From: Bacteroidales bacterium
Lineage (GTDB): Bacteria; Bacteroidota; Bacteroidia; Bacteroidales; UBA4181
Assembly: GCA_031270985.1 (NCBI GenBank)
Contig: JAISWR010000030.1
Span: 1-41,816 of the forward strand
Reading direction: 5' to 3'
DNA length: 41,816 bases
Position numbers and translations under genes: made by a program. Shown here in pieces: positions 34,460 to 41,816 of this stretch (position 1 is the stretch's first letter; the number at the start of each line of letters is the position of its first letter). The notes beneath the pieces are model-generated. The model worked only from the letters and a program-made list of their open reading frames with translations. It had not been told where the DNA came from and searched no databases.

Positions 34460-34813
34460 ATGTTCAAGTTACTTTTTTTCTCCACCATCCAAAGTTTGTT
34501 GCTTGCGCTTACGCAGGTTTTTCTGAAACTTGGGTTGAATCGGATGGAGCCTTTCGGGTTTAACCGGATTTTTTTCAAATCCGCTTTGTTCAATCTGCCT
34601 TTTGTTTCGTCCGGGCTATGTGTGGCAGGGGCATCGCTTATCTGGTTTCATATCGTCAAACATTTCGAGTTGTCTGTAGCCTATCCGCTCATCAGCATCA
34701 GTTACGTGTTCGGGATGATAGCGTCCATTCTTATTTTCCACGAGACGGTGTCCCTTTCACGCTGGATTGGCGTAGGATTCATCATGGTGGGCGTCATATT
34801 TCTCACCAAATGA
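34460..34813 (+). CDS. Small DMT/EamA-like four-helix membrane protein
   Basis: A 117-residue protein with four hydrophobic segments (about 3-22, 35-58, 70-90, 97-115), the size and pattern of small multidrug resistance or ArnE-like half-transporters. The last two helices carry AYPLISISYVFGMIASILIFHETVSLSRWIGVGFIMVGVIFL, the classic DMT end with Glu in FHE. It probably works as a dimer moving a small molecule or undecaprenyl-linked sugar; the substrate is unknown. The gene starts 59 bases after the tRNA-Val with no visible promoter between, so it may be read from the tRNA promoter. A terminator hairpin follows at 34821. Confidence 0.8.
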   Translation: MFKLLFFSTIQSLLLALTQVFLKLGLNRMEPFGFNRIFFKSALFNLPFVSSGLCVAGASLIWFHIVKHFELSVAYPLISISYVFGMIASILIFHETVSLSRWIGVGFIMVGVIFLTK

Positions 34814-34820
34814 CGACGTT

Positions 34821-34851
34821 CCGGCAATCGGATTTTTAAACGTTTTGCCGG
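34821..34851 (+). terminator. Terminator after the DMT-like gene
   Basis: CCGGCAA (34821-34827) pairs with TTGCCGG (34845-34851) around a 17-base loop, then CATCTTTTTT follows. It starts 7 bases after the stop codon. Confidence 0.65.
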
Positions 34852-34938
34852 CATCTTTTTTTGATTTTTTCGATTGGCAATATGCGCCGGATGTGGTTTC
34901 TCCGAGAAAAATAATATTTTCGGATGGTGTAATCATTT

Positions 34939-34946
34939 TATTTTTG
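34939..34946 (+). promoter_or_regulatory. -7 promoter element of the LOG-family gene
   Basis: TATTTTTG (TAnnTTTG), 29 bases before the ATG at 34976. A TTTT about 18 bases upstream may stand in for the -33 element. Confidence 0.5.
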
Positions 34947-34975
34947 TAATATTGCACCTTTAAAAACGTTCAGAC

Positions 34976-35689
34976 ATGAGTTCAGAGAAAGAAGAAAAAA
35001 TCAGAGATGCGTTTGACAGCAAGGATTGGAATGAGATAAAAACGGAAGATTCATGGCGTATCTTCAAAATTATGTCAGAATTTGTGGAAGGATACGAGAA
35101 ATTGGGCAGAATAGGTCCGTGCGTGTCCATATTCGGCTCTGCGCGTACCACTCCCGACCACAAATACTACAAAATTGCGGAAGAAATTGCCTTCAAGCTG
35201 ACACAATTCGGGTACGGCGTCATCACAGGCGGCGGGCCGGGAATCATGGAAGCCGGAAATCTGGGCGCTATGCGAGGAAAGGGACGATCGGTGGGGTTGA
35301 ACATCAATCTGCCTTTTGAGCAATCACACAATCTGTTCATTGACCCCGACAAACTGATAACTTTCGATCATTTTTTCGTGCGGAAAACCATGTTTGTCAA
35401 GTATGCACAGGGATTCATCGCCTTACCCGGCGGATTCGGCACCCTGGACGAACTGTTTGAAGCGTTGACCCTGATGCAGACCGAAAAAATCGGACGATTT
35501 CCCATCGTTCTGGTAGGCAAATCCTATTGGGAGGGGCTGATCCAATGGATTCGAGACACAGTTCTGAGCGAGTACGACTACATCAAGGAAGCGGATCTGG
35601 AGATATTCACCATTGTGGACAATGCCGACGATGCGGTCGATATCATAAATAAATTTTATTCAAAATATTTGCTCAGTCCTAATTTTTAA
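34976..35689 (+). CDS. LOG-family nucleotide 5'-monophosphate phosphoribohydrolase (TIGR00730)
   Basis: A 237-residue Rossmann-like protein of the LOG family, formerly called lysine decarboxylase-like. The signature GGGPGIME is at 85-92, the conserved Arg136 lies in FFVRKTMF, and PGGFGTLDE at 151-159 holds the catalytic Glu. Family members release a nucleobase and ribose 5-phosphate from (modified) nucleoside monophosphates. True lysine decarboxylase activity is not expected. The N-terminal 45 residues are charged and helical, an extension seen in larger bacterial LOG proteins. It has its own promoter; the SPOR-like gene follows 47 bases after the stop with another promoter. Confidence 0.88.
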   Translation: MSSEKEEKIRDAFDSKDWNEIKTEDSWRIFKIMSEFVEGYEKLGRIGPCVSIFGSARTTPDHKYYKIAEEIAFKLTQFGYGVITGGGPGIMEAGNLGAMRGKGRSVGLNINLPFEQSHNLFIDPDKLITFDHFFVRKTMFVKYAQGFIALPGGFGTLDELFEALTLMQTEKIGRFPIVLVGKSYWEGLIQWIRDTVLSEYDYIKEADLEIFTIVDNADDAVDIINKFYSKYLLSPNF

Positions 35690-35705
35690 ATCGAACAGAT
35701 TGTTA

Positions 35706-35713
35706 TATATTTG
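35706..35713 (+). promoter_or_regulatory. -7 promoter element of the SPOR-like gene
   Basis: TATATTTG (TAnnTTTG), 23 bases before the ATG at 35737. A TTTT 19 bases upstream is a weak -33 match. Confidence 0.5.
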
Positions 35714-35736
35714 CCGATAATTAAATCCGAAACCGA

Positions 35737-36804
35737 ATGATTAATCGTATTTTCATACCGATAGTTGCAGGAATAGCAATGATGCTGGGGGGATTCTTTT
35801 TTTACCAGAAAGGCGCGTTGAAAATAGAGATAGACGCGCCCGACACCATTGTGGGAGGAACGGAAGTCACCGTCAATGTAACCTTTACGAAAGGCAAGTT
35901 GAGTAATTTTGCACGTTTCCAGCAGGATATTCCTTACGGATTCACCGTGAAATCCGAAAATTCCGCCAACGCCGACTTTAGCTTTGAAGATCGGAAAATT
36001 CGCCTGATATGGTTGAATCTGCCCGACAAAAGCGAGTTCACCGCCTCTTATATCATCATTGCCGACGAACGTATGTCGGGAAATTTCGACTTGGGAGGAA
36101 CTTTTTCGTATGTTGAAGGTAACGCCCGTAAATCCTATGATATAGCGGCAAAAACAATATCCGTCATCCCTTCTCCGAATGTTGCACACTCTCTGGTGAT
36201 AGACATAGGAGATTTTGCCAAAACGGCAACCGTCGCCCAAGCACAGACGGAAACAAGCCCGTCGCCGCCCGCCGCAAAACCCGATGAAACCGTACAACAA
36301 GCGGTTGCCGAAAAGCCCTTGCCGCCGGAAACACAACCGAATAAAAGCGCAACCGAAAAAGAATCTCCCGTATCGGAGGTTGCTCAGCCTTCACAAACAA
36401 CTCCGGTTTACGTTGCCGCAACGACAGAAAGCGCTCCGTCACAACCGGTTACAACGCCGGAATTGCCGGTGCGGATAGCTGATCCCGCCCATGAACTCAA
36501 CCTCATGCTGAGTAATGAAAACAGCGTGTATTATCGTGTGCAGATTGCGGCAGGTCATAAACCCGTGAATATTGTCCGCTACTTCGGGCGACATATCCTC
36601 AATTTTGAGGTAAAGCGAGAGCAACACGAAGGATGGTACAAATATTCGATAGGATCGTTTCAGGAATATCGCGATGCACGCAATTGCCGCGAACAACTCA
36701 ACAACACCATGCTGAATGGCGCTTTTGTGTCGGCATACAACAACGGCAGAAGAATTACCGTACAGGAAGCGTTGATGATGTCGCACCAACAGTGGGTAAG
36801 ATAA
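35737..36804 (+). CDS. Membrane-anchored protein with C-terminal SPOR-like domain
   Basis: A 355-residue protein. Residues 5-23 form a membrane anchor or uncleaved signal. Residues 30-145 form a beta-sandwich-like domain (ALKIEIDAPDTIVGGTEVTVNVTF ... FDLGGTFSYVEGNARKSYDI). Residues 160-245 are a Pro/Ala/Glu/Thr-rich linker, long enough to span part of the periplasm. The C-terminal 90 residues (YYRVQIAAGHKPVNIVRYFG ... WYKYSIGSFQEYRDARNCREQL) resemble a SPOR domain, which binds denuded peptidoglycan. The arrangement suggests a link from inner membrane to cell wall. It is followed 46 bases later by a beta-barrel protein, probably in one transcript. Confidence 0.75.
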   Translation: MINRIFIPIVAGIAMMLGGFFFYQKGALKIEIDAPDTIVGGTEVTVNVTFTKGKLSNFARFQQDIPYGFTVKSENSANADFSFEDRKIRLIWLNLPDKSEFTASYIIIADERMSGNFDLGGTFSYVEGNARKSYDIAAKTISVIPSPNVAHSLVIDIGDFAKTATVAQAQTETSPSPPAAKPDETVQQAVAEKPLPPETQPNKSATEKESPVSEVAQPSQTTPVYVAATTESAPSQPVTTPELPVRIADPAHELNLMLSNENSVYYRVQIAAGHKPVNIVRYFGRHILNFEVKREQHEGWYKYSIGSFQEYRDARNCREQLNNTMLNGAFVSAYNNGRRITVQEALMMSHQQWVR

Positions 36805-36850
36805 TTGGCAACCAAACATCACCTATACCCGTCATGAAAATTTGAATGGA

Positions 36851-38230
36851 ATGAAGTCACTCACAAAAATAGCGATGTTCGCAGGGGTAACGATAGCGTT
36901 CATGACGAAACCCGTTATCGCTCAGGACGTTGACGACGACGAAACGGCCATTAACCTTCTGACACGAACAGACACCTTGGAAAATCCGGTGTACATGCCT
37001 GTCGTGGGCTTAGGCGTGGGGTATTTCAATTTTCACGGCGACGTAAAAAACGCCTATTCCAGCATCACGGCGGGGAAGCCCGCATTACGCATCAACGTAG
37101 CATCCTATATCGGTAAAACACACCAACTGAGAGGCAATCTGGTATTCATGACCGGCAATGTGTCCGGCAACCAGCGCACGGTGACAGACACCAGCCAATA
37201 CAAAAACCTGAATTTCATGTCCACCATTTTCAGTTTCGGATTCAATATCCATTACAGTTTCAAACCGCTGATACGGGGGAAATATCTGGAACCGTTCATA
37301 TCGCTGGGTATCGAAACGATGAGTTTCAACTCCAAAGCCGATTATCTGGACAAAGATAAAAACCGCTACTATTATTGGAGCGACGGCACCATACGCACAG
37401 TGCACGAAAGTCCGGGTATTCCCGACGATCTGTATCTGACTCAGCGCGATTACAATTATGAGACAGATTTGCGATCCGTCGCCAAACAAAGAAGCGGATT
37501 GAGCAAATACGGCACGTTCTCCTTTGCCGTGCCGGTAGATGTCGGTTTTGATTTCAATATCTCCGAAAGAGTGACCTTGCGTGCTGCCACATCGTTGCAC
37601 TACACGTTCACCGATCTGTTTGACGACATGACTTTCAAATCCAAAAACGAGGAATACAAAGGCAAGAAAGGGAACGACTGGTTTACGTTTTCCTACATAT
37701 CTCTTCATTTGGATTTGTTCTCACAGGATAAAGTAAAAGTGGTGGAAGAACTTTTCGCCGACGCGGATGATTATGACATGGCAATGTATGATGATCAGGA
37801 CAATGACGGCGTCTTTGACGGATGGGACAAATGCCCGAATACACCCGCAGAAGTGCCTGTGGATTCACTGGGGTGCCCGTTTGACAAGGACAACGACGGT
37901 GTGCCTGACTATCTTGACCAGGAAACATCACGCGACGGCGCTATCGTGGACGAGTTTGGCGTTGAAATCAACGAAAACACCATCGTAGAGCTGCTGGGAC
38001 AACCCGCCCTGCTGCGCCAGGACGTAGAAGCATACCTCTCCCGTAACCGATCGACCGTCCGCAAAAAAGGCACGCCGATACCTGACAAATTCAAACAGAT
38101 GGATAGAGACAACGACGGATATATATCTTTCGACGAATTGTTGCATGCCATTGATGCCTATTTTGACGGCACGTCCAACTATTCGCCGACTGATATCAGA
38201 GAGTTGAACAATTTCTTTTTCGATCAGTAA
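36851..38230 (+). CDS. Outer-membrane beta-barrel protein with thrombospondin-3 and EF-hand Ca-binding repeats
   Basis: A 459-residue exported protein (signal peptide MKSLTKIAMFAGVTIAFMTKPVIAQ). Residues about 45-300 are alternating amphipathic strands of an outer-membrane barrel (VYMPVVGLGVGYFNFHGDVKN ... TFSYISLHLDLFSQ). Then come thrombospondin type 3-like repeats (DDQDNDGVFDGWDKCPNTP, DKDNDGVPDYLDQ) at about 315-355 and a canonical EF-hand loop DRDNDGYISFDE near 421-432. Calcium binding is expected; the C-terminus probably lies in the periplasm. No OmpA peptidoglycan-binding domain is seen. The downstream helicase gene lies in the same frame just 12 bases after its TAA. ATG 36851 is chosen over TTG 36842. 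Confidence 0.82.
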   Translation: MKSLTKIAMFAGVTIAFMTKPVIAQDVDDDETAINLLTRTDTLENPVYMPVVGLGVGYFNFHGDVKNAYSSITAGKPALRINVASYIGKTHQLRGNLVFMTGNVSGNQRTVTDTSQYKNLNFMSTIFSFGFNIHYSFKPLIRGKYLEPFISLGIETMSFNSKADYLDKDKNRYYYWSDGTIRTVHESPGIPDDLYLTQRDYNYETDLRSVAKQRSGLSKYGTFSFAVPVDVGFDFNISERVTLRAATSLHYTFTDLFDDMTFKSKNEEYKGKKGNDWFTFSYISLHLDLFSQDKVKVVEELFADADDYDMAMYDDQDNDGVFDGWDKCPNTPAEVPVDSLGCPFDKDNDGVPDYLDQETSRDGAIVDEFGVEINENTIVELLGQPALLRQDVEAYLSRNRSTVRKKGTPIPDKFKQMDRDNDGYISFDELLHAIDAYFDGTSNYSPTDIRELNNFFFDQ

Positions 38231-38242
38231 CCGTTTACAGCC

Positions 38243-41200
38243 ATCAGCCGACTTACCATATACAGCGCATCGGCAGGATCGGGCAAAACCTACACCATCA
38301 GCAAAGAGTACATCAAACTGCTGTTGCAACGCCCCGACAACTACCGGCATATCCTTGCGGTGACTTTTACCAACAAGGCAACCGAAGAGATGAAAAGCCG
38401 CATCATAGAACACCTGTACGGAATCGGAACAGGCAAAGACCGGCAATACATACACGACCTGTCACAGGAAACGGGCATGTCCGAAACCAAAATCATTGAT
38501 ACGGGCAAGGTCGCCCTGGCAAAACTGCTGCATGATTACACACACTTTTCGGTGTTCACCATCGACAGTTTTTTTCAGAAAGTGATTCGGTCTTTTGCAC
38601 GGGAACTCGGTATCCATACCGCTTACAATGTGGAACTCGACCAAACTTCAATACTGGATGAAGCCATTGATTTGATGCTGGATAAACTGGACGAACAATC
38701 GTTTCTGAAAGAATGGCTGGTGGACTGGGCGCAGCGCAAAATTGAAGAAGGCAAGTCGTGGAACTTCAAATGGGACATTCACCGTTTGGGCAGCGAACTG
38801 TTTGCCGAAGAACTGAAACTGACCGATGATGAACGTTTTGCGGAAATCACCGATAAAAAACGGATTGAAGTCATCAGGCTGAAACACGAACATGACTTGA
38901 GTCTGTACAAAAACGCACTCAAAGACATCGGCAAACGATCCATGGACAAAATGGCGAAATTCAACTTATCCTCAGACGATTTCGCCTATAAAAACAGCGG
39001 TGTGGGCGGATATTTCCGAAAACTGTCGGAAGGCATCGACGCATTGCGTAACACTTACGTAGAGAAGGCATGCACAGGCGTAGAAGCATGGTACGGCACG
39101 AAATCGTGCCGCAAACAGGATATTGAGGAGGCATGGGCAGACGGGCTGGGCGTGATGCTGGAAGAAGCCGTCGGTTTGCAAGTCGGCAAGGGAAAAGATG
39201 TAGCCACCTCGCAAGTCATCCTGAAACACCTGCACGTGTTGGGTATCCTCTCTGACCTGATGGAATGCGTGAAGGAATACACGCGCGACCAAAACCTCAT
39301 CCTTATATCTTCCGCTGCCGATTTCCTGAGAAAAATCATTGCCGAATCCGATGCGCCTTTCATGTACGAACGCGTGGGAAATTTCTACCACCATTTCATG
39401 ATAGACGAATTTCAGGACACCTCGACGATACAGTATCTGAATTTCCGTCCGCTCATCGAAAACAGCCTCGCCTCCGGCTATGCCGATTGGATAGTGGGCG
39501 ACGTCAAACAATCCATCTACCGCTGGCGCAACACCGACTGGAAAATACTTGCCGAAAAAGCAAAAGCCGGCTTTAGTGCCTATCCCGTCCTGAAAAAGTC
39601 GCTCAACGTCAATCGGCGTAGCGCTCCGGAAGTGGTACGCTTCAATAACGCATTTTTTCGCGAAGCGGTGGAACAGATTTGCGCCGCTTTCGCAAAAGAA
39701 AAAAACGCTACGGACGAACCGGCGGCAGACATTCGCCGTGCGTACAGCGATGCATATCAATATCTCCCCGAAAATCAAACCACAAAACCGCAAGGGTATG
39801 TGCGGATCGCCATGATGCCATGCCCCAAAAAAAACGGAAACGGAGAAGATCGTGAAACATGGAAAGAGAAAGTGATGCAGCAACTGCCTCAAGACATAGA
39901 GCGGTTGCAGGATATGGGTTACCGCCTGTCCGACATCGCCATATTGGTGCGCGAAAACAAAGAAGCGCAGGACATTGCCTCCGCACTGCTGCGTTACGGG
40001 GAGGAGCATCCGGGCAAATACCGCTACGAAGTGCTGTCCGACGAATCGTTACTGCTCGCCGGCGCACCGTCCGTCCGTTGGCTGGTGGCAGCCATGCATT
40101 TGCTCATTAACCCGCAAGACCTTATCAACAGAACCCTCTTGCACCACGAACAGGAGCAGTATCTGCAAAGCGACAGGATGACCGGTATTGCCGAAATGAC
40201 GGACAAAGAGCGACAGGAATGGCAAAGCCTGCCGGTGTACGAACTCGCAAGCAGGCTGATACAAGAGAGCGGACTGGACGGTAACGAAGAACAACAGCCT
40301 TTCATACAGGCTTTCCGTGATGTGCTCCTGCAATATTCCCGCCGTGAAATCACCGATGTGCACTCATTCCTCGCATGGTGGGACGAGCACAGAAACAAAC
40401 ATTTTGTGTCCATGCCCGACGGACAGGACGCCATCCGCCTGATGACCATCCACAGAGCAAAAGGAATGGAATTTAACGCGGTGCTGCTCCCCTTTTGCAG
40501 CTGGCAACTGGCTAAACCCGGGAAAATCCTGTGGTGTCGCCCGCCCGAATCCTGCGCCGACATACCCCTGCTCCCGTTGCGTTTTGAAAGCAAACTCGGC
40601 GACACGATTTTTGTAAACGCATATCTGAAAGAAAAAATGATGTCCTTCATCGACAACCTCAACCTGCTGTATGTGGCGTTTACCCGCGCAAAAAAATCAT
40701 TGCTGGTATACACCGTCCAAGGCAGTGAAGAAAAATTTACCGAAACAGGCGACCTCATTCGCCGGATTTTTCTGCGTCCCGAAGCGAAAAAAGACGAAAA
40801 TAAAGACTGTATCTCTCTGTGTGTCAAAGAATCTTCCGATGGTTGCCTGATATTCGAACTGGGCAGCTTGTCGGAAATCACCGGCGGACAATCACCGGCG
40901 CGCGGCAGAGGCAAGGAGCGCCTTGCCGCACGCCGCACACTGCACACCGCCAACCGTAACTACGTACCCCACATCACTCGCGGCAGCGCACAAATGGACA
41001 GAGGAAAATTGCTGCACGAAATTTTCCGGCACATCACCACCGCAGAAGATCTGGAGCGCGAAGTGAACGCTTGCATCAGCGCGGGTAAATTACCCGAAAA
41101 GGAAAGGGAAACGATCGCCGGTACAGTACGGCAAATGCTCCAAAACCCAACCGTCGGCCGGTGGTTTTCGGGCAACATCCAAGTAAAAACGGAAGCTGAA

Positions 41201-41434
41201 ATACTTCTTCCGGACGGTTCGGTGGCGCGCCCCGACCGCATTGTGTTCACACAAGACGGAAAAGTGCAGGTGATTGACTACAAATTCGGGGAAAAAGAAT
41301 CGCCCGCCCACACCGAGCAAGTGCGCCATTACATGCGACAACTGAGCGGCATGGGATACTCAAGCGTCGAAGGATTCCTCTGGTACGTGACACAGAGCAA
41401 GATTGTGCCTGTCTGTCAGGGACGGGTGACGTAA
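38243..41434 (+). CDS. UvrD/AddA-like helicase with C-terminal RecB-type nuclease; no canonical start codon
   Basis: A superfamily 1 helicase-nuclease of about 1063 residues for double-strand break repair, like AddA/RecB. Walker A (ASAGSGKTYT) is encoded at 38267-38296, motif Ia is VTFTNKATEEM, Walker B IDEFQDTS, motif V HRAKGMEF and motif VI LLYVAFTRAKKSLLV. The nuclease part has LLHEIF and DGSVARPDRIVFTQDGKVQVIDYK, with the active Asp, Asp and Lys. The open frame starts right after the preceding TAA. Upstream of Walker A it has no ATG, GTG or TTG; the first is TTG 38324, which would cut off Walker A. ATC at 38243 (reading ISRLTIYSASAGSGKT) stands where relatives have ATG. An AddB-like partner does not follow in the window. 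Confidence 0.88.
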   Translation: MSRLTIYSASAGSGKTYTISKEYIKLLLQRPDNYRHILAVTFTNKATEEMKSRIIEHLYGIGTGKDRQYIHDLSQETGMSETKIIDTGKVALAKLLHDYTHFSVFTIDSFFQKVIRSFARELGIHTAYNVELDQTSILDEAIDLMLDKLDEQSFLKEWLVDWAQRKIEEGKSWNFKWDIHRLGSELFAEELKLTDDERFAEITDKKRIEVIRLKHEHDLSLYKNALKDIGKRSMDKMAKFNLSSDDFAYKNSGVGGYFRKLSEGIDALRNTYVEKACTGVEAWYGTKSCRKQDIEEAWADGLGVMLEEAVGLQVGKGKDVATSQVILKHLHVLGILSDLMECVKEYTRDQNLILISSAADFLRKIIAESDAPFMYERVGNFYHHFMIDEFQDTSTIQYLNFRPLIENSLASGYADWIVGDVKQSIYRWRNTDWKILAEKAKAGFSAYPVLKKSLNVNRRSAPEVVRFNNAFFREAVEQICAAFAKEKNATDEPAADIRRAYSDAYQYLPENQTTKPQGYVRIAMMPCPKKNGNGEDRETWKEKVMQQLPQDIERLQDMGYRLSDIAILVRENKEAQDIASALLRYGEEHPGKYRYEVLSDESLLLAGAPSVRWLVAAMHLLINPQDLINRTLLHHEQEQYLQSDRMTGIAEMTDKERQEWQSLPVYELASRLIQESGLDGNEEQQPFIQAFRDVLLQYSRREITDVHSFLAWWDEHRNKHFVSMPDGQDAIRLMTIHRAKGMEFNAVLLPFCSWQLAKPGKILWCRPPESCADIPLLPLRFESKLGDTIFVNAYLKEKMMSFIDNLNLLYVAFTRAKKSLLVYTVQGSEEKFTETGDLIRRIFLRPEAKKDENKDCISLCVKESSDGCLIFELGSLSEITGGQSPARGRGKERLAARRTLHTANRNYVPHITRGSAQMDRGKLLHEIFRHITTAEDLEREVNACISAGKLPEKERETIAGTVRQMLQNPTVGRWFSGNIQVKTEAEILLPDGSVARPDRIVFTQDGKVQVIDYKFGEKESPAHTEQVRHYMRQLSGMGYSSVEGFLWYVTQSKIVPVCQGRVT

Positions 41435-41610
41435 GCAACATCCATCCCAAAATGTCCGTTTCAACCGGATAGATATTGGGGAATTATGTCGCACAAAGCA
41501 TCATTCATAAAAAACATACGGACTCAGCGGAACGACGTTGATGACGACGCATCATTCTATTCGAATCTGCGGCGGTTCATCAAGATGCCTTCCGTTCCAA
41601 ATCGTCCAGC

Positions 41611-41727
41611 CTTTTTTCCTGTTTTTCTTACTTTTTTCTGATTGTTTTTAGATCAGTTTAATATCAATTAGTTACCAAAAAGTTTTTTGTTTTTTGGGGT
41701 GTCCCATTGAGAAAAACAGGAAAAAAG
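41611..41727. repeat. 18-bp perfect inverted repeat with 81-base spacer
   Basis: CTTTTTTCCTGTTTTTCT (41611-41628) is the exact reverse complement of 41710-41727. The 81 bases between are AT-rich and encode nothing evident. No target-site duplication is seen at the outer ends (AGC on the left, CCT on the right). It may be a MITE-like relic, an invertible segment, or simply a long hairpin in RNA. Confidence 0.75.
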
Positions 41728-41740
41728 CCTATTGCCACAC

Positions 41741-41816
41741 ATGCCCGAATCCATAGCAACACCGGCCAACCCAAACAAAAAAAAACGAAATAAAAACAGC
41801 TCCCGTATGCACGCCA
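41741..41816 (+). CDS. Possible N-terminal part of a gene running off the window
   Basis: An ATG at 41741 opens 25 codons to the edge (MPESIATPANPNKKKRNKNSS...), basic after residue 12. No family can be named. It starts 14 bases after the right arm of the inverted repeat. It may be real, because it is the only open frame continuing to the edge with a sensible start, but evidence is thin. Confidence 0.25.
   Translation, partial: MPESIATPANPNKKKRNKNSSRMHA

Larger units (their letters stand above)
41435..41816. other. Terminal non-coding region
   Basis: About 380 bases after the helicase with no recognisable complete gene. It holds an 18-bp inverted repeat (41611-41727) rich in T on the left and A on the right, A-runs near 41777-41785, and at the end the possible start of an ORF. 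No clear TAnnTTTG element was found on the plus strand here. Confidence 0.5.

Noticed and set aside
38972-40009. 345-codon minus-strand ORF inside the helicase gene
   Set aside because: The plus-strand frame carries helicase motifs throughout this stretch; the antisense ORF shows no family features.

Overview
The window looks like a chromosomal segment of a Bacteroidota bacterium, most likely Bacteroidales. The main reasons are a PorU-type sortase of the type IX secretion system (T9SS), two DUF2723 membrane proteins, a DUF4783-nadC pair, and many intergenic copies of the Bacteroidota -7 promoter element TAnnTTTG, usually with poor Shine-Dalgarno sequences. Most genes are housekeeping or conserved in the phylum. 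There is no phage, CRISPR array, rRNA or intact insertion sequence. Only one tRNA, tRNA-Val(GAC), is present.

Layout. 1-1.4 kb: a gene end of unknown identity and a leftward group with a sugar-isomerase-like lipoprotein and two tiny ORFs. 1.6-7.8 kb: two paralogous DUF2723/TPR membrane proteins facing each other across a hairpin terminator. 7.9-10.8 kb: a leftward GH51-GH43 pair for arabinose-containing polysaccharides. 11.2-14.9 kb: porU behind a leader that holds a strong terminator-like hairpin. 15.1-17.8 kb: a PspC-PadR-PspC envelope-stress cassette whose promoter, putative operator and gene start are duplicated in tandem. 18-20.2 kb: rel/spoT, leftward. 20.7-25 kb: DUF4783, nadC, a small lipoprotein and a prolyl oligopeptidase. 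25.1-31.6 kb: a TolC/HlyD/ABC efflux operon behind two tandem palindromes, with two of its three permease genes reduced to N-terminal stubs. 31.7-34.2 kb: a secreted beta-helix protein. 34.3-41.4 kb: tRNA-Val, a small DMT-type membrane protein, a LOG-family phosphoribohydrolase, a SPOR-like protein, a Ca-binding beta-barrel protein and an AddA/RecB-like helicase-nuclease. The last 380 bases hold an 18-bp inverted repeat and the possible start of another gene.

How the genes work together. The GH51 and GH43 enzymes probably act in sequence on arabinan or arabinoxylan. TolC, adaptor, permease and ATPase form a MacB-type tripartite pump. The PadR regulator probably controls its own PspC operon through the inverted repeat in the promoter.

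The most notable points are the duplicated promoter-operator with a truncated pspC copy, the tandem 17-bp palindromes with 21-bp centre spacing upstream of the pump, the two permease stubs (one still carrying the C-terminal codons of the lost gene), and the helicase whose Walker A motif lies upstream of every canonical start codon in its frame. No wholly new system could be shown from sequence alone. All functional statements rest on motif recognition by eye.
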